Shown here piece after piece: positions 1-10,330 of a stretch of DNA of 64,000 bases. Location of the stretch: the NCBI GenBank assembly GCA_034359265.1, contig CP136895.1:37900001-37964000 (forward strand). The letters run 5' to 3'. The notes under the pieces were generated by a model. That model was not told where the DNA came from and did not search any database. It saw nothing but the letters and a program-made list of their open reading frames with translations. This DNA is from Canna indica (lineage: Eukaryota > Streptophyta > Magnoliopsida > Zingiberales > Cannaceae). How positions within the stretch are numbered: the first letter of the stretch is position 1; each line of letters starts with the position of its first letter. The translations under genes and the position numbers were made by a program.

Positions 1-873
1 GCTTTTCAAATTGTTAGTGTCGATACTTAAAACATCATGGCATGGATTAGAGACACTAATTTTTAGCTTCTCATTTTCTAGTTTAGCATCATGTAAATGA
101 GAGCTAAGAGTCAAGTTTTTCTTCTTTAATTTTTTGTTTTCTTTATCCTTTTTAACCATCAAGGCATACATGATCTTATATTCGTCTAATAATTCATCAT
201 AAAGAAGATCCGAGGAACTAGATGAATTAGATCTATGATTATGATTATCATGACTAGAAGAAGAGCATACCTCCTCATCAACGTTCATGATGTTAGCTTC
301 ATGATCATTGTGTGAGGATGCTTCGCTTGATGCACGTGAGTGAGTGGAAGCATTTGACCTCCGTTTTGCCTTGTTCTTCATACTAGGGCAATTCTTCTTC
401 ACGTGCCCTTTCTCATTGCATAGATGACATATCACCTTTATCTTCCGACTCTTTGAACTTCTTTGGCTAGATACACTAATAGCTTCAAGAACTTCATTAG
501 ATATAGGAGTATGACAATTGCCATCGTCTCCTTCGTTTAGAGTAATAAGTTCTTTAGTTTTAGCATAATCATAAAGCATGTTCAAAGTAGCCCAAATATC
601 ATATGCATAAGTACAATGCATGACTTTTTCAAAAATATTATTTTCCAAAGAAAAATATATGCAATTTGTTGCCTTAGCATTTAACTCAAATCTGCTAATT
701 TGTTCTTGGGCCCATGCATCTATGTATTCCTTAGGTTCTACGTATTTTAACTTTACCATATTAAATACACCTATACCTTGAGTCTTTAAGAATGTATACA
801 TTCTTCCTTTCCAAAGACCAAAGTTTGACTCATCAAACCTAGGTGGTACGGACGCTACACACTCTAGTGCCAT
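1..873 (-). CDS. gag: Sirevirus (Copia) Gag, 5' part, runs off window edge
   Basis: This frame reads without a stop for 291 codons from the ATG at 873 to the window edge. Gag would form the retrotransposon particle and bind its RNA. The N-terminus has the typical Copia Gag pattern (PPRFDESNFGLWKGRMYTFL), followed by a zinc knuckle, C-HL-C-NEKG-H-VKKN-C, which keeps all CX2CX4HX4C residues near residue 185. A serine-rich stretch and a lysine/glutamate-rich coiled coil follow. The start lies 56 bp downstream of a tRNA-Met primer-binding site, which supports it. The four other Gag copies in this window share the architecture; this one alone has no visible lesion. The second zinc knuckle expected after the coiled coil would lie outside the window. 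Confidence 0.85.
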   Translation of the reverse strand, partial: MALECVASVPPRFDESNFGLWKGRMYTFLKTQGIGVFNMVKLKYVEPKEYIDAWAQEQISRFELNAKATNCIYFSLENNIFEKVMHCTYAYDIWATLNMLYDYAKTKELITLNEGDDGNCHTPISNEVLEAISVSSQRSSKSRKIKVICHLCNEKGHVKKNCPSMKNKAKRRSNASTHSRASSEASSHNDHEANIMNVDEEVCSSSSHDNHNHRSNSSSSSDLLYDELLDEYKIMYALMVKKDKENKKLKKKNLTLSSHLHDAKLENEKLKISVSNPCHDVLSIDTNNLKS

Positions 874-928
874 TTTTCGGATCGTAGCAAAGTATAGAGG
901 AGATGGTGAAATCTCAAGCTACAGACTT

Positions 929-940
929 GCTCTGATACCA
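929..940 (-). other. Primer-binding site (initiator tRNA-Met)
   Basis: The minus strand reads TGGTATCAGAGC, the usual plant Copia primer site complementary to the 3' end of initiator tRNA-Met. It lies 3 bp inside the LTR edge and just upstream of gag. Confidence 0.9.
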
Positions 941-943
941 ATT

Positions 944-1279
944 GTTGGGCGAAATGGCCACACTAGAGGGGTGGTGAATAGTATGTTAACTAAATCTTAT
1001 TGTTTAATTTCGTTTTTTAATCGTTTCTTACAACGTAGGGAATTCACAATTCTAATATTCAATCCAAAAGCAATAAGTAAGGAAATTAAGCAAACTCAAA
1101 TGAGATAATGCAAATACGATTATTTATAGTGGTTTGGCTACAATGCCTACTCCACTACCTAAGCACCGTGCTTAGGATTTCACACCCAATTAACTAAATT
1201 ATGAGTAGCTTACTATTGAGGACTTTGCACCGAAAAGACCCTACACTCACCTCGAAGGCACTTCCACACCTGGAAGTAT
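944..1279 (-). repeat. Sirevirus A 5' LTR, 3' segment (R/U5 side)
   Basis: On the minus strand the LTR ends in CCCAACA at 944, next to the primer-binding site. The segment matches the corresponding part of the other Sirevirus LTRs here: the block with 'cctaagc' and the 'cttccacacctggaagtat' block, also seen at 37062-37085. It is cut at 1279 by the CACTA insertion and resumes at 8464. Confidence 0.85.
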
Positions 1280-1299
1280 CACTACTAGAAAAATGGTCA

Positions 1300-1640
1300 T
1301 CAGCAACGGCTGATGCCGTTGCTGAGCCGTTGCTGAAGAGCATCAGCAACGGCTGAGCCGTTGCAATAGAGCCGTGACAGAAAGTCGCGTTGCTGATGAC
1401 TTAGCAACGGATCAGCAACGGCCGCTCGGGCCGTCGCTAAAACTATTATCAGCAACGGTTTTGCCACAGACCCGGAGCCGTTGCTGATAACATTAATAGC
1501 AACGGCCGCTGAGTCCGTAGCAACGCCGTTAGTAAAACGCCGTCGCTGTAGGTCATCAGCAACGGCTTTCTATACACTTTTAGCAACGGCTTTCCCACGG
1601 ACGCCCGTGGGAAAGCCGTTGCTGATGACGAATACCTGCA
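1300..1640. repeat. CACTA subterminal repeat array (left end)
   Basis: There are about ten copies of a 10-12 bp motif, CAGCAACGGC or its complement GCCGTTGCTG, in both orientations. In En/Spm-type elements, subterminal repeats of this kind bind the TNPA-class protein that brings the ends together. A matching array lies at the other end. Confidence 0.85.
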
Positions 1641-1929
1641 ACCAGAAAATTTGAAAATTTCAAATTTCCATTGATACATTGATACATTTATCTGATACAT
1701 AACTCACACACCCATACCCTCATACACACATTCATTCACACATCACAAACACCTCATACACATTCATTCACACATCACAAACACACCAACATATATACAT
1801 CAAAACAATTATACTTATATTGATAATTATCCACGATAGTATAAAAACAATTCAAATGCAAAATTGAAGTATCAATATCCAAACAAAATAAGTTAAACAA
1901 GTTCAATATCCAAACAAAAAATCTCACGA
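1641..1929. other. CACTA 3' non-coding region
   Basis: AT-rich DNA between the subterminal repeats and the stop codon of the accessory gene. It includes a loose tandem repeat of 'acacattcattcacacatcacaaacac' type (1723-1795, two copies). No coding potential is seen. Confidence 0.6.
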
Positions 1930-3465
1930 TCAAGATGGAGGATGGTCTGGATTATATGGCGGGGTCTGGAGCGCTTGAGTGTACACCGGCGTGGACTGAC
2001 TCGAGGACGATGGATTAGATGATGCCGAAGAGATGACTGGTTCAGGATGACCTGACAAGTTGCGTAGCATAGCTTCTATATTCGCCATCGTCTGACTCTG
2101 ACGCTCCATCATCTCAGTCTGACGCGCGACCGTCTCCTCTAGTGTCCTTATCCTATTACTATGATCATAACTGGATCTAGAGGTGGACGGCCGCTCACCA
2201 GCGACCGGAGGGGTCGGTGCCCCAAGTGGCCCTAGTACGGCTCGCGCATGACCACTATCTGCGAAGCCATATACGCGGCCATGGTCCCAGCCACCTGCGG
2301 CCTCGACCCACGATGCTGCGTCAAAGTCCTCGGGGGTACCCCCGCGCTGCACCACCGTCTGGCTGTAGGTCTCCTACTCGAGTTTGATTTTTTGTTTAAT
2401 ATTTATCATAAAACTTAAATTATAAATATATAATGAATAATTTAAACAAATATATAATTACCATAATGTATGCAGCGCGGTTGTCGATGTACTCCCCCGT
2501 CCCATGTGCTCGACGGTGAGTCCGCTCGAACACCGCCATCGGGGAGGGTCGCTGGACAGTCCCGTCATCCGACACCGTCGTCTACATTTACAAAACAAAT
2601 ACATTAATTAGTACACATAATAACAAATAAAATATATAATTAAAAGATATACTTACCATACGGTTTGCGTGCACTGCAAATGCAACAGAGCCGCCGGTGT
2701 GACGCGCTGCTCCTCCCGACATGCGATTTCTAGCCGCATTCCGAGAAACCTCCTGCCATCGATCCGTCGACCATATCCCCACGAGCTGGTCCCATATATC
2801 CGGAGTAATCCAACCGGGGCCGTATCCCCGAGTCTCCGCGATGTTAGTGGTCCCAGCTCGGGCCATCGCTTGGGACCGAGCCTGCCCCAGCTGCCCGTTG
2901 TACCTTGCCCGGGAAATAGCCTCCCAGGCAGCGTAAATGAAGGGCCTCTGGTCCTCGGCCCATGTATAGCGAGCCTGCAAAATAATAATATCAGTACCAA
3001 TATTAATATATCATCATGCATGTAAAAAATAATAATAATACGTGCCTCAAACTCGCGCCATAACATGTCGACGTGCTCGCTAGGCACGTGAGACCACGTA
3101 GGCCATGCCCCGTGCATGTATCGTCGAATAGTAGAAGAAATGCTCCTCGGCACTTCTTCTTGCTCGAACCTGCACAACAAAAATAAATTTTAATATTATA
3201 TTATGATATAATGAATTTGTAATGATTCATAATTCATGATATATTACCGCTCCCCAATCACGCTAATCAATCTACGTGACTCTGTGGCTGGTGGAGGCTG
3301 CCACCTGTTCGGCCCGCGTGGCCGCCTACGTCTGGATGTACTAGCCTCGGCAGTATCATCGGAATGAGGATCAATAACAGGTGGATCAGCAGCATGAGTA
3401 AGTGCTGGAGTCTCACCGATCGGAGACTCCGAAACTCTCCTGCGTCGATAACCACGACCAGACAT
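1930..3465 (-). CDS. CACTA accessory protein, Ptta/En/Spm (TNPA-like) family, five exons, reading frame intact
   Basis: Joining complement(3248-3465, 3046-3169, 2657-2974, 2462-2581, 1930-2373) gives exactly 408 codons (407 aa) with no stop. In En/Spm elements this class binds the subterminal repeats in the nucleus. The central part (MHGAWPTWSHVP, FEARYTWAEDQ, AYIMETYSQTV, GRVYGFAD) has the layout of the plant Ptta transposase family. A basic, low-complexity N-terminus precedes it, and a glutamine/methionine-rich coiled coil lies near the C-terminus (ETVARQTEMMERQSQTMAN). Three introns have GT donors. The exon 2 donor must be GC (GAG|GCACGT) to keep the frame; a GT donor 5 bp further on would shift it. 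The exon model is read by eye. Confidence 0.8.
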
Positions 3466-3540
3466 ATCTGTCGAACAGACATATAATCAGATTATTGTAT
3501 AAATAGTAGAGATATATTTAATAAAATATATACTTTACAA

Positions 3541-6500
3541 TTATTCTTCATCATCTGAATAATAGTCTTCGAATTCTTCTTCTTCTTCCTCTTCTTCCTC
3601 TTCTTCATCTTCTTCATCTCCAGCTTCCTCAATTTCATGATCGTCATCATCAGCATATTCAACTTCTAATTGAATTGACGTTGTGTCTGCATCCTCGAGT
3701 ATTGGAATAATACGATCCACAGCAGGAAGATCATCTTCTTGATAGAAACCAGGAGGATCATTTTCTCCTACTATCGGATCAATTTTTCCTCTACCTTTTG
3801 TCTTACAAACTACACGCCAATCTGCTCTATCTTTATTTCGAGCCGGATACTTCGCGTAATATACTTGTTCGGCTTGTGATGCCAATATAAAAGGCTCATT
3901 TGCTGCCAATTTTGATTTGTAATTAACCTCAACAAGTTTGTATTTTGGATGAACTTTCATGCCCCTTTCTGTTGTATCGAACCAATGACATCTAAATAGG
4001 ATCACTGATTTCAAGCCGAAGTAGTGCAACTCTATCACTTCTTCCACCAGTCCATAAAAATCCATTTCACATTCAACATAGGTTGTCCCTTTCACGCAGA
4101 CCCCAGCATTCATCGTCTTCTTTGCAAATGAATATTCAACCGTGTGAAATTTATACCCGTTAACAAAATATCCGCTATAGCACGACACAAGTCACGACGG
4201 TCCACTAACAAACTCAAATATTTTTTCATCTATTTCAGCTCTGTGATCTTTGCTGTAAGTCTGAATCCAAGTGGGGAAATCACGATTCCGTAATCTCTCC
4301 AATTCTTGATCGTTGTGAATAGAGTATTTTTGCACCATCTCAATGTCAAATATTTCAATGAATTGTTCAATCTCTGGACAATTGAGTAATACATACAAGT
4401 GTGCCAAATGATACTCTTCATCGCTTAAGTGTCGAGATGGACGAGAACCAAAAGCACGACCAGAGTGACAAAATATATTTAAACGTCCATCTGAATGTCG
4501 AACACCCCCGTCGTCGTTACGTGGAAGACGATCAAATCTTGTCTGTACTGTCGATTCAAAGTAAAATGAGCAGAATGTTGAAATTTCTTGGATGATATAC
4601 GATTCAGATATTGATCCTTCAACAGCTGTGGTGTTCTTTACTTTTTTCTTCAGACGATTCATGTATCTTTCAAATAAGTACATCCAACGATATTGAACGG
4701 GGCCACCAACTCGTGCCTCGTATGCCAAGTGTATCGGTAGATGCTCCATCGAGTCAAAAAATGCAGGAGGGAAAAACTGCTCCAGCTTGCATATGATTTC
4801 AACAATATTATTTTCAAGTGTTGACATATCTTCGACTCGAAGGACATTTGCACAGATGCTTCTAAAAAACATACTTAATTCAGTCAACGGACCCCAAATA
4901 TTATCAGGTAGAAGATCTCGAAATGCGATCGGAAGTAATCTCTGCATGAATACATGACAATCATGGCTCTTCATCCCTGATATTTTGCAATCATCGACGT
5001 TCACACATCGAGATAAGTTTGAAGCATATCCATCGGGTAATCTGAGTTCTTTTACCCATTGACAAACATCTTTGATCTGTTGTTTATTTAACACATATAG
5101 GGCCTTCGGTTTCAGATATCGTCCGTTGACCTCTTGTAACTCCAACTCTGGTCTTTTACAAAGTATTTTCAGATCATGTCGGGCTTTGACATTATCTTTA
5201 GTTTTTCCAGAAATATCCATCACAGTGTTGAAAATATTATCAAACACATTTTTTTCAATGTGCATGACATCTAAATTATGTCGAATCAATAATGAACTCC
5301 AATAGGGCAATTCCCAAAAGATACTTTTTTTCACCCAGTTGTGTGTTTGGCCAAAACCTGACACTCTTTCATTGCGACCAAATACTATATCTGGAAGTGC
5401 TGAAACACGTGCTAACATTTGTTCACCAGACAACATCGGTGGTGGCCCATCTCTTTCGACTCTGCCCTTAGTAAATTTATTACGATTCCTTCGATACTGG
5501 TGATGAACCGGTAGGAATCGACGATGACAATCAAAGAATGAGATTTTTCGTCCGTTCTGAAGACTGATTGATTTAGAGTGTTCCATACAATACGGGCAAG
5601 AGAGTCGGCCGTGAGTGCTCCAACCCGACAACATGCCGTACGCGGGGAAATCATTGATTGTCCACAAGATCGCGGCCTTTAAATTGAAGTTTTGCTTCCG
5701 ATGACAATCATAAATGACAGCTCCCTCAGTCCACAATATTTTCAATTCATCTATCAAGGGTCTGAGAAATATGTCAATTTCTTTTCGCGGACCCTTAGGA
5801 CCCGGAATAATCATCGAAAGATAAATAAATTCATCTTTCATGCACATTGACGGTGGCAAATTATAAACTGTCAGCAGCACTGGCCAAACTGAATAAGGAG
5901 TTGCAGAATGTCCAAACGGATTAAAACCATCTGTGCACAATCCCAATCTGATATTTCTAGTATCCATAGCAAATGAAGGATAACATGTATCCAAATGTTT
6001 CCATGCTTCACTGTCAGATGGATGAGTCATTACTGTATCATCACGACTTCTTGCATGCCAACTCATGTAGGGGGCTGTCTTTTCCGACATGAATAATCTT
6101 TGAAGCCTCGGTGTTAGTGGAAAATACCGAAGCACCTTAAACGAGATATTTTTCTGTCGGACCGATTTCTTCTCCTTGTAACGAGGGTGTTGACATACAG
6201 GGCATTTATTCAACTGCACATTTTCTTTATAATATAAAATACAGTTATTTTGGCACGCATGTATTTTTTCGTACCCAAGCCCCAATTTTCTCATCAGCTT
6301 TTTAGTCTTATAAAAAGTAGGCTCAAACTTGTTATCAGTAGACAGCATTCCATTAATCAATCCAGCAATCCGATCATACGCAACTCCGCTGATATTACAA
6401 TCGGCCTTGATGTTTAAGAGCTGTGTCATTGCTGAAAACCTAGTGTATTTAGGACAATTCTCATACAAAGGTTCATCGGCAGCTTTCAACATCTCGTAAA

Positions 6501-7011
6501 ATTCTGCAGCTTCTTTATTCGGTAATTCAATCTCTACCGCAGCCCCTACTTCTGTGATATCAACCGCTGTAGTATCTGGTGGGACTGATGTTTGAAGATC
6601 TGGCCGATCAACATTATCATTCAGGCGGAATTGACCCCCAAGACTATCAAGTATCATAGTTCTATAGGGATTACATTGACTGGATGAAGAAGCACCAGCA
6701 GAGGAAGATTCACCATATGTCTGAACGACAGGATTGCTCGACGTCCCGACTTCGCGTGACTCCCCGTGACAAGTCCATAGAAAATATCTTGGTGCAAATC
6801 CTTTGCTATATAGATGCAGAGTGACAGTCTCCCGATCCAAAAGTCGTCCATTTGAACAAATGCGGCACGGACATCGGATTTGATCACCCATGCTAACGAA
6901 ATTCCGATTCGAATAGGCGAAATTTAGGAAGTACGGTACGCCTAATCGAAACTCATTCGTTAAAGCTCCATGATCAAGACGTCGGTACATCCAACTTCGA
7001 TCAGCCGACAT
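3541..7011 (-). pseudogene. CACTA transposase (TNP2 family) with one in-frame stop
   Basis: The transposase would cut and join the element ends in the nucleus. The first ATG in frame is at 7011 (MSADRSWMYRRL), the usual start of the transposase-associated domain, with its CPCRIC cysteine cluster near residue 45. The TNP2 domain follows (CTDGFNPFG, PGPKGPRKEIDIF, HNLDVMHIEKNVFDNI), then a DUF4218-like region (MKSHDCHVFMQRLLP, GPVQYRWMYLFER). A TGA at 4192-4194 interrupts the frame just before the DUF4216-like region (GYFVNGYKFHT, VEVNYKSKLAANEPF), which then stays open in the same frame to 3541 and ends in an acidic tail. Related proteins usually have arginine here (GPSR), so a CGA-to-TGA change is likely. 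Otherwise the gene is open over about 1,150 codons, so decay is recent. Confidence 0.88.
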
Positions 7012-7076
7012 GATTCTGTCAATCAATGACAATTTCTTTGGTTAATGTCTTTAGGTGAGATTGTCCTATTCCATTC

Positions 7077-7285
7077 GGGATTTATGTTATTCGTACTGCA
7101 CTTACGTTTTTATTTTAACTGTTAACTAATTATTCTAAATTTCAACAGCATCTCCCTACAGTTCTCCGAATACGCATATCATCTGGGCGCGTATCGGAGA
7201 ACAAGAGAGATGTTGCCGAATTTTAGAATAATTAGTTAACAGTTAAAATAAAAACGTAAGTACAGTACAAATAACTATATTCCCA
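7077..7285. repeat. Long hairpin (inverted repeat) upstream of the CACTA transposase
   Basis: Two arms of about 85-100 bp are near-perfect reverse complements. The left arm has GTACTGCACTTACG at 7093 and the right arm has CGTAAGTACAGTAC ending at 7268. A second short inverted pair (GTTCTCCGAATACGC / GCGTATCGGAGAAC) sits at the centre. It lies about 70 bp upstream of the transposase ATG, so its transcript would fold into a long hairpin in the 5' leader. Confidence 0.85.
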
Positions 7286-7490
7286 AATTGTCCAATCAGG
7301 GACAATTCAAGAATTGTACGTCGTATAAAAGATCATCTACTTCTTTTACACGAACATACAATTTCCGAACGGATCTAAGGTTTTGCTAAATCATATCCGA
7401 TTCGTCGATGCGTACGTGAAACATATCAACTCGTCGGATGGATGATTATTTTCTAAATGTTTCGAGACAGTTCGAGTCCATATTGGACGA

Positions 7491-7747
7491 TTTCGGCGCG
7501 CGTCCGAAGTGGACGATTCCGGCGCGAGTCCGAATTGGACGAATCCGGCGCGCGTCCGAAGTGGACGATTCCGGCGCGAGTCCGAATTGGACGATTCCGG
7601 CGCGCGACCGAAGTGGACGATTCCGGCGCGAATCCGAATTGGATAATTCTGGCGCGCGTCCGAATTGGACGATTCCGGCGCGAGTCCAAATTGGACGATT
7701 CCGGCGCGTGTCCGAAGTGGACGATTCCGGCGCGCGTCCGAAATTAA
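7491..7747. repeat. 26-bp minisatellite inside the CACTA leader region
   Basis: About ten tandem copies of a 26-bp unit containing GATTCCGGCGCG, GTCCGAA and TGGAC. Two variants alternate (CGAGTCCGAATT and CGCGTCCGAAGT), suggesting that a dimer was amplified. Confidence 0.9.
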
Positions 7748-7835
7748 TCTAAACCCTAATAATTAATCTAACAAATTAAATAATTAATCTAAACAATTAA
7801 TTAACAATTATAAAATAATTAATTAACAATTTTAA

Positions 7836-7904
<69 letters not shown>

Positions 7905-8192
7905 CGGCGCCGGAGTCCACCCTCCGGCGCCGGCGTACAGTGGCCAGACACACTGTCCGGCCACTGTAGAAGGTCCGGCGGCGGCCATTGGCCGACCGCC
8001 GCCGGCCGAAACCCTAGAAATAGGGTTTCGGCCGGATTTTAACCTCTCCGGCCGAAACATAGTGAGAGCCGATCGGCCGATCAACATACCAGCAGCAGCG
8101 GCAGCGGCGGCGAGAGGCGTCGGCGTCGGCAGCAGCGGCGAAGGCGTCGGCAGGAGCAGCGGGAGGAAGAAGGGTCGGGCGCGAGAGCGTGC
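7748..8192. other. CACTA 5' leader/promoter region with (AT)n tract
   Basis: The region holds a pure (AT)30-like microsatellite at about 7843-7902, then very GC-rich DNA with repeated CCGGCGCCGG and CGGCCG blocks. Open frames here are low-complexity (alanine or arginine runs), so I do not call a gene. On the minus strand this would be the transposase 5' untranslated region. Confidence 0.6.
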
Positions 8193-8206
8193 CCTATATA
8201 AACTTA
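8193..8206 (-). promoter_or_regulatory. Candidate TATA box of the CACTA genes
   Basis: The minus strand reads TTTATATAGGGC between the right subterminal repeats and the GC-rich leader, pointing toward both CACTA genes. The position suits a promoter; no transcript start can be seen. Confidence 0.45.
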
Positions 8207-8450
8207 TCAGCAACGGCTCACTCGCCCGTTAGAACGCCGTTGCTGATAAGTTATCATCAGCAACGGCTCACTTATCCGTTAGTAAGCCGTTGCTGAAAAT
8301 TAAAACATCAGCAACGGCTCGCCTTTCCGTATGAAAGCCGTTGCTGATAGTTAAAATAATCTGCAACGGCTCGGTTTTCCGTTAGAACGCCGTTGCAAAT
8401 AGCAACGGCTTGAGCGGCCGTTGCTGATAGCCGTTGCTGAAGATAAAGTT
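8207..8450. repeat. CACTA subterminal repeat array (right end)
   Basis: About nine copies of ATCAGCAACGGCT or GCCGTTGCTGAT in both orientations, the same motif as at the left end. Confidence 0.85.
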
Positions 8451-8463
8451 TCTAGTAGTGTAT

Positions 8464-9592
8464 CCCGCCTTCCTACCGAGTGAGCTTTCCCACCTTAATT
8501 CCTAAGACCTACTCCTAACTTAGATTACACAAGTGGCTTTACACCTTATACACCAAGGTAACCACTTACACACAAGACCACACACAAGGTCTTCTTACAA
8601 GTTCAAGTAAATTCAAGCTAAAACAAATCAAAAAATAATTCTATTACAAGAAGAGGAAGAAAAGAACTTATCATAATATAAACACCTCTTCTTTATGAGC
8701 CTAGCACCCCTGATGAACCCTTTGATGAAGAACACTTTGAAGGTGAGGGATCAAGAGCTAGGTTTGAAGAATTTGATCAATGAAAGAGCTTGGAGGATGC
8801 TAGAGATCACTCTTTGAAGATTATTTGCATCACAAATTCCCTGGAAGAAGAAGTAAAGAAGTTAGATGAGGGGTATTTATAACCCCTCAACGGAATAGTC
8901 GCTCTACGGGCATTTTTTCGCCTGTTGTACGCCGTTCGGTCGCTTGTCGGTCGATCATCGGTTGACCGACAGATCGATCGCTCAGCGACCGTTGGTTTTT
9001 GCGCTTCTACCGCTCTATTCGGTAGGGTCGACCGAATGAGTCGCGTTTCAGCTCCTCTGCTATTCGGTCGACCGATCGGTTGACCGAAGTAGGTACTACC
9101 AGTTTTTGGCCTCGGTCGGTCGACCGATCGGTCGACCGAAGTAGCCACTGCCCATTTTTAACCATCTTCGATCGACCGATCGATCGACCGAATTGGCTAC
9201 TGCCAATTTTTAACACTATTCGGTCGACCGATCGGTCGACCATATTGGCTACTGCCAATTTTTAACACCATTCAGTCGATCAACCGATCGACCGAACCTG
9301 GACTGGAAAATTTTCTTTTTGATCTTCTCGTTGCGCACTTTGTTTTTTGGTTCCGTTCTTCAGCGTGCTTCAACTTGAGGGACTTTCCATGTTTTCTTTT
9401 GATTTGTCCAAGCCATCTCTGGTGCACGCATTGGTTTGTTTTAAGATTGATCGCAAGACGTGAAACTTGACGTGTCATTTATCGATCCTGCGAGCTTTAT
9501 ACTCCAAGAATTTTATTACATAGATTTGGTTTGTTATCATCAAAATAGTCATGAATAGAATAGAGCATGAAAGAAGAAACCTTCAGCCAACA
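8464..9592 (-). repeat. Sirevirus A 5' LTR, U3 side
   Basis: This continues the LTR broken at 1279. On the minus strand it starts TGTTGGCTGAAGG at 9592 and holds a TATAAATA box (8874-8881). The LTR is about 1.46 kb without the CACTA insertion. Its 5' end matches the 3' LTR start of element B (TGTTAGCTGAAGG, 32487), so A and B are one subfamily. Confidence 0.85.
8930..9297. repeat. Palindrome array (TCGGTCGACCGA) in LTR U3, element A
   Basis: Perfect or near-perfect copies of TCGGTCGACCGA occur in back-to-back pairs joined by TCG/ATCG. They alternate with a spacer like TTGGCTACTGCCAATTTTTA, itself a small inverted repeat, giving a period of about 60 bp. The array ends about 54 bp upstream of the minus-strand TATAAATA box. 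Confidence 0.9.
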
Positions 9593-9870
9593 AACTTCGC
9601 GCCTCCTATGTTCCTCTTAAGCCTGACGGTGCAAACCCATGACAATCTATGATCTACTCATTACTAGCCCAAGAATGGCTCCTAGAGGGACGGTAATCTC
9701 CAACACTTCTCACTCCACAACAAACTCAAGCATGTAGAATGCAAAATACATGTGGCTATTTATCCCCAAGAAGAACCGTCACTCTAACAGTCGTTTGTCA
9801 CCTACCCACTAATGGGCCACATGTCCATCACAACCTGCATTTAAGGCCTGTATTTACTATTTAGGCAAAA
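9593..9870. other. Unassigned flank of Sirevirus A
   Basis: No gene and no repeat that I recognise. It is the host side of the Sirevirus A insertion; the other flank lies outside the window, so the target-site duplication cannot be checked. Confidence 0.4.
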
Positions 9871-10330
9871 TGTCGTCGCTTATTGTCACTAAAAAATTGA
9901 AAGAAACCTCAGAAACGAAAGAAAGGGGAGAGAGTGAGGAAGAAAGTGATGTAGAAACAACTTCCTTTCGGAAGGAGACTAAACAGGAACAAGAGGGATC
10001 CACCAAAGAAGACCCTTCCCTTTATTTGGAGGAAAAGGAGGATCCGGACAAAACAGATGAAACGAAAGAGATCCGAGTGAATGGAAAGGAAAAAACAAAG
10101 CATGAATTCCACTTTCACTTTAAAAACACATGCTGCAAAGATATATAGCCGAGTTTACAAAGATTCTTATTTTGATACATATCAAGATAATTGCGAATTG
10201 GGAAGGCTTTAAAAAAATGAAAAGACTTTTTTTCGCTTTGAAAAAGAAAAACAACACATTGAACCTGAGATCATTTGCCCTATATGTGTAAATAAAATTC
10301 GGATCTTTGGTAATAATTATTTCTTGTCAG
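9871..10330 (+). pseudogene. ycf1: Nuclear insertion of a plastid ycf1 (Tic214) fragment
   Basis: The translation [66 protein letters not shown] matches the acidic, repetitive middle of the plastid protein Ycf1, part of the chloroplast import machinery. A frameshift or stop near 10146 breaks it; the next frame continues as VYKDSYFDTYQDNCELGRL, also Ycf1-like. Only a few hundred bases remain, with no start or end, so this is a decayed plastid-to-nucleus DNA transfer. Grasses lack ycf1, so the source plastid was not from a grass. Confidence 0.85.

Larger units (their letters stand above)
1280..8460 (-). mobile_element. Complete CACTA (En/Spm-type) DNA transposon, 7,181 bp
   Basis: Both ends carry the terminal inverted repeat CACTACTAGAAA, and the element is flanked by a 3-bp direct repeat TAT (1277-1279 and 8461-8463), the expected CACTA target-site duplication. 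Removing it restores an LTR sequence that matches the uninterrupted copy near 37075-37090. The ends carry many copies of GCCGTTGCTGAT in both orientations. The interior has two minus-strand genes in En/Spm order: a TNP2-type transposase, then a Ptta-type accessory gene. The transposase has one in-frame stop, so the copy may need a helper, but its ends look mobilisable. Confidence 0.95.

Noticed and set aside
7438..7752. Repeat-rich frames (RIGRFRR, WTIPAR repeats) on both strands
   Set aside because: They are translations of the 26-bp minisatellite; open in several frames because the unit lacks stops.
7797..8213. 138-codon minus-strand frame in the CACTA leader
   Set aside because: Low-complexity alanine/arginine and isoleucine/tyrosine runs from GC-rich DNA and an (AT)n tract; no protein support.
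8930..9297. Regular palindromic repeats resembling a CRISPR array
   Set aside because: Repeats and spacers both vary, they lie inside retrotransposon LTRs, and the genome is plant nuclear.
9870..10148. 92-codon acidic open frame as a small host gene
   Set aside because: The sequence and the following frameshifted part match plastid Ycf1, so it is transferred organelle DNA.
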